Source: CAZWHE01 sp964633825 (lineage in GTDB: Bacteria > Planctomycetota > B15-G4 > CAYZWU01). From it: DNA of 7,727 nt. Both the position numbers and the translations under genes were made by a program. Each line of letters opens with the position of its first letter. Position 1 is the first letter of the stretch. The notes under the pieces were generated by a model that worked only from the letters and a program-made list of their open reading frames with translations, did no database searches and was not told the origin of the DNA. The stretch spans positions 1 to 7,727 of the forward strand of contig CAZWHE010000176.1 of the NCBI GenBank assembly GCA_964633825.1, given 5' to 3'. Shown here one piece after another: positions 6,431-7,727 of the stretch.

Positions 6431-7403
6431 CTGGAACGAAGACGGTAAAAAAGATCTCATTCTGGGCGAGTATGACGGTTACATCCGTATCTATCTCAAC
6501 ACGAACACTGATGAATCACCGGTATTCTCGGGCTACGAGAATCTCCAACAGGGCGGCGCTGATTTCGATTGCGGCGATTACTCGCTGCCCCGCATCGTCG
6601 ACTGGAACAATGACGGAAAGAAGGACGTGCTCTGCGGAAACAAAGAAGGCAAGATCTGGCTCCTGATCAACACGGGGACAAACGCCCTGCCTTTATTCAA
6701 TTCGCAGGTCTACATCCAGGACAGCGGCTTGGATCTCGATGTGGGCGAACGGTGCTCTCCCACTATCGCGGACTGGAACCGGGACGGCAAGAAGGACCTG
6801 CTCTGCGGCGAAATGGAAGGAACCATTCTTTACTTTGAAAACACGGGAACCGACGCCGCCCCTCAGTTCAACGGATCGAGCCAGCTCATGATCGGTCCCG
6901 ACATCCTCGACGTGGGCTTCACCTCCCGTCCCGAAACCGTTGATTGGGACGGTGACGGTGTTGCCGACCTCGTCTGCGGTGAAGCGACGGGGTTTATGAT
7001 GTTCTATCACGCCCTCGGCCCGCTCTCCATCGACGCGAACACCCTATCCCAATCGGGCGGCGGCACGATCGGCTTTGCCGTCAATGCCGGCCCGGCCTAC
7101 GCGGGCCGCCCCTATTTCCTGCTCGGCAGCGGGTCTGGAACATCGCCCGGCACGGCGCTGCCCGGCGGCGCCCTTTTGCCTCTTAACTATGACAGTGTGC
7201 TCGCCTACATTGTGTCCCATTACAACAATGCGGTTTTTGCAAGCTTCCGCGGCGTATTGGACGCCGCCGGTGAAGCGACGGCTCTTCTGAACGCACCCGG
7301 TTCGATACCTCTACCGGTTGCTTCGATCCTTCATTTCGCATACACGACCGAGAATCCTTACGATTTTCAGTCGAACCCCGCGGCGGTAGAAATCGTTCCC
7401 TAA
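6426..7403 (+). CDS. FG-GAP/VCBS repeat protein, C-terminal part, with type A C-terminal module
   Basis: Continuation of the 6090 gene in the same frame; coding similarity already begins at 6402, just after the TGA. The GTG at 6426 is only a possible restart: no Shine-Dalgarno sequence precedes it, there is no signal peptide, and it sits inside the conserved PQVVDW of a repeat, so independent translation is unlikely. Four calcium-loop motifs follow: DWNEDGKKD, DWNNDGKKD, DWNRDGKKD and DWDGDGVAD. They are spaced about 57-58 residues apart and each is followed by a blade ending in a TGTD-like turn and PxF. With the upstream one this makes five repeats of an FG-GAP/VCBS beta-propeller, usually a surface or extracellular binding domain. 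From about 7010 to the end is a module closely similar to the end of the C25 protease at 1-2255: shared NAGPA/DAGPA, GSG, PGT, LPGG, LPLN, YDF and SNP, and both end EI-V/A-P. The stop is TAA. Role: calcium-binding surface protein by inference. Confidence 0.8.
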   Translation: MDWNEDGKKDLILGEYDGYIRIYLNTNTDESPVFSGYENLQQGGADFDCGDYSLPRIVDWNNDGKKDVLCGNKEGKIWLLINTGTNALPLFNSQVYIQDSGLDLDVGERCSPTIADWNRDGKKDLLCGEMEGTILYFENTGTDAAPQFNGSSQLMIGPDILDVGFTSRPETVDWDGDGVADLVCGEATGFMMFYHALGPLSIDANTLSQSGGGTIGFAVNAGPAYAGRPYFLLGSGSGTSPGTALPGGALLPLNYDSVLAYIVSHYNNAVFASFRGVLDAAGEATALLNAPGSIPLPVASILHFAYTTENPYDFQSNPAAVEIVP

Positions 7404-7481
7404 CGATCGATCCGTTTCGTGTAACCAATTCATTATTCGATCACGACATTAAATACCCGCCTTTTTACGGGAAATAACAGT

Positions 7482-7509
7482 TTGTCATTTTAATCGGCTG
7501 CGATATAAT
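7482..7509 (+). promoter_or_regulatory. Near-consensus sigma70 promoter upstream of the second beta-helix gene
   Basis: TTGTCA (7482-7487, five of six consensus bases) and TATAAT (7504-7509, perfect) are separated by 16 nt. Transcription would begin near 7516, giving a leader of about 80 nt before the GTG at 7598. This is the strongest promoter match in the window. It suggests that the gene at 7598 is transcribed separately from the FG-GAP gene. Confidence 0.65.
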
Positions 7510-7558
7510 TCTTCGCCAGAGGAAGCAACGGGAGCCATCACCACAGCATTTCTATTGG

Positions 7559-7575
7559 CGATCATTTTATGATCG
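7559..7575 (+). promoter_or_regulatory. Perfect hairpin/palindrome in the leader of the second beta-helix gene
   Basis: CGATCAT (7559-7565) and ATGATCG (7569-7575) are perfect complements around a TTT loop. It lies between the promoter candidate and the RBS, 9 nt before AGGAGG. As DNA it could be an operator for a dimeric regulator; as RNA it is a 7-bp stem that could affect ribosome access or mRNA stability. Which role applies cannot be told from the sequence. Confidence 0.45.
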
Positions 7576-7597
7576 GTCTATTTCAGGAGGACGGCTC

Positions 7598-7727
7598 GTG
7601 TACAAAAGAATCGCTTGTTTTGTTCTCATTATCCCCTTCGCTCTGAGTGCGGCTCATTCGGCTACCATCTACGTTCCCGACCATTATCCGACGATCCAAG
7701 ACGCCGTCAGCGCCGCAGCGAGCAAAG
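7598..7727 (+). CDS. Right-handed beta-helix protein, N-terminus only (runs off the window)
   Basis: Start of a second exported beta-helix protein. GTG at 7598 follows AGGAGG (7585-7590) with 7-nt spacing. The 43 visible residues begin MYKRIACFVLIIPFALSAA, a signal peptide with likely cleavage after AHS or HSA. ATIYVPDHYPTIQDAVSAAA follows, which matches the mature start of the 2373-4052 protein (VTVYVPDNYPSIQDAIDGSA). The two are therefore paralogues. The open frame continues to the last base; length and C-terminal module are unknown. Confidence 0.85.
   Translation, partial: MYKRIACFVLIIPFALSAAHSATIYVPDHYPTIQDAVSAAASK

Noticed and set aside
7456..7471. CCCG...CGGG inverted repeat as terminator of the FG-GAP gene
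   Set aside because: The stem has only 4 bp, the T-run is inside the loop rather than after the stem, and A-rich sequence follows.

Overview
The window reads as a piece of an uncultivated, free-living Gram-negative-type bacterium whose genome is rich in secreted proteins. All genes lie on the + strand. The coding DNA is GC-rich with clear Shine-Dalgarno sites (GGAGG-like), and the intergenic DNA is AT-rich. The protein style is a C25-type cysteine protease, right-handed beta-helix proteins, an S8 subtilase and an FG-GAP/VCBS protein, each carrying a beta-sandwich module at its C-terminus. I associate this style with Planctomycetota and with FCB/PVC-like candidate phyla. The sequence does not allow a firm phylum call.

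Layout: (1) 1-2255, the 3' part of a gingipain-like (C25) cysteine protease with beta-rich domains and a C-terminal module called 'type A' here. (2) 2256-2372, a short gap with a perfect 11-bp inverted repeat. (3) 2373-4052, a complete secreted right-handed beta-helix protein with a different C-terminal beta-sandwich. (4) 4053-4382, an AT-rich gap with a plausible sigma70-type promoter and a terminator-like hairpin. (5) 4383-6074 plus stop, a complete secreted subtilase with all catalytic residues. (6) 6090-7403, starting 12 nt after the subtilase stop, an FG-GAP/VCBS repeat protein interrupted by an in-frame TGA at codon 104; it ends in the same type A module as the protease in (1). (7) 7404-7597, a gap with a near-consensus promoter and a perfect hairpin. 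(8) 7598-end, the start of a second beta-helix protein, a paralogue of (3).

Every protein whose N-terminus is inside the window has a visible signal peptide, so the region encodes an exported set: two proteases of different families plus surface-type adhesive or scaffold proteins. No transport, regulatory, RNA or mobile-element gene was seen. Most of the window is ordinary for this kind of genome. The item most worth checking is the in-frame UGA in the FG-GAP gene. The same organism clearly uses UGA as a stop elsewhere, so this codon is a nonsense mutation, a sequencing error or a selenocysteine codon.
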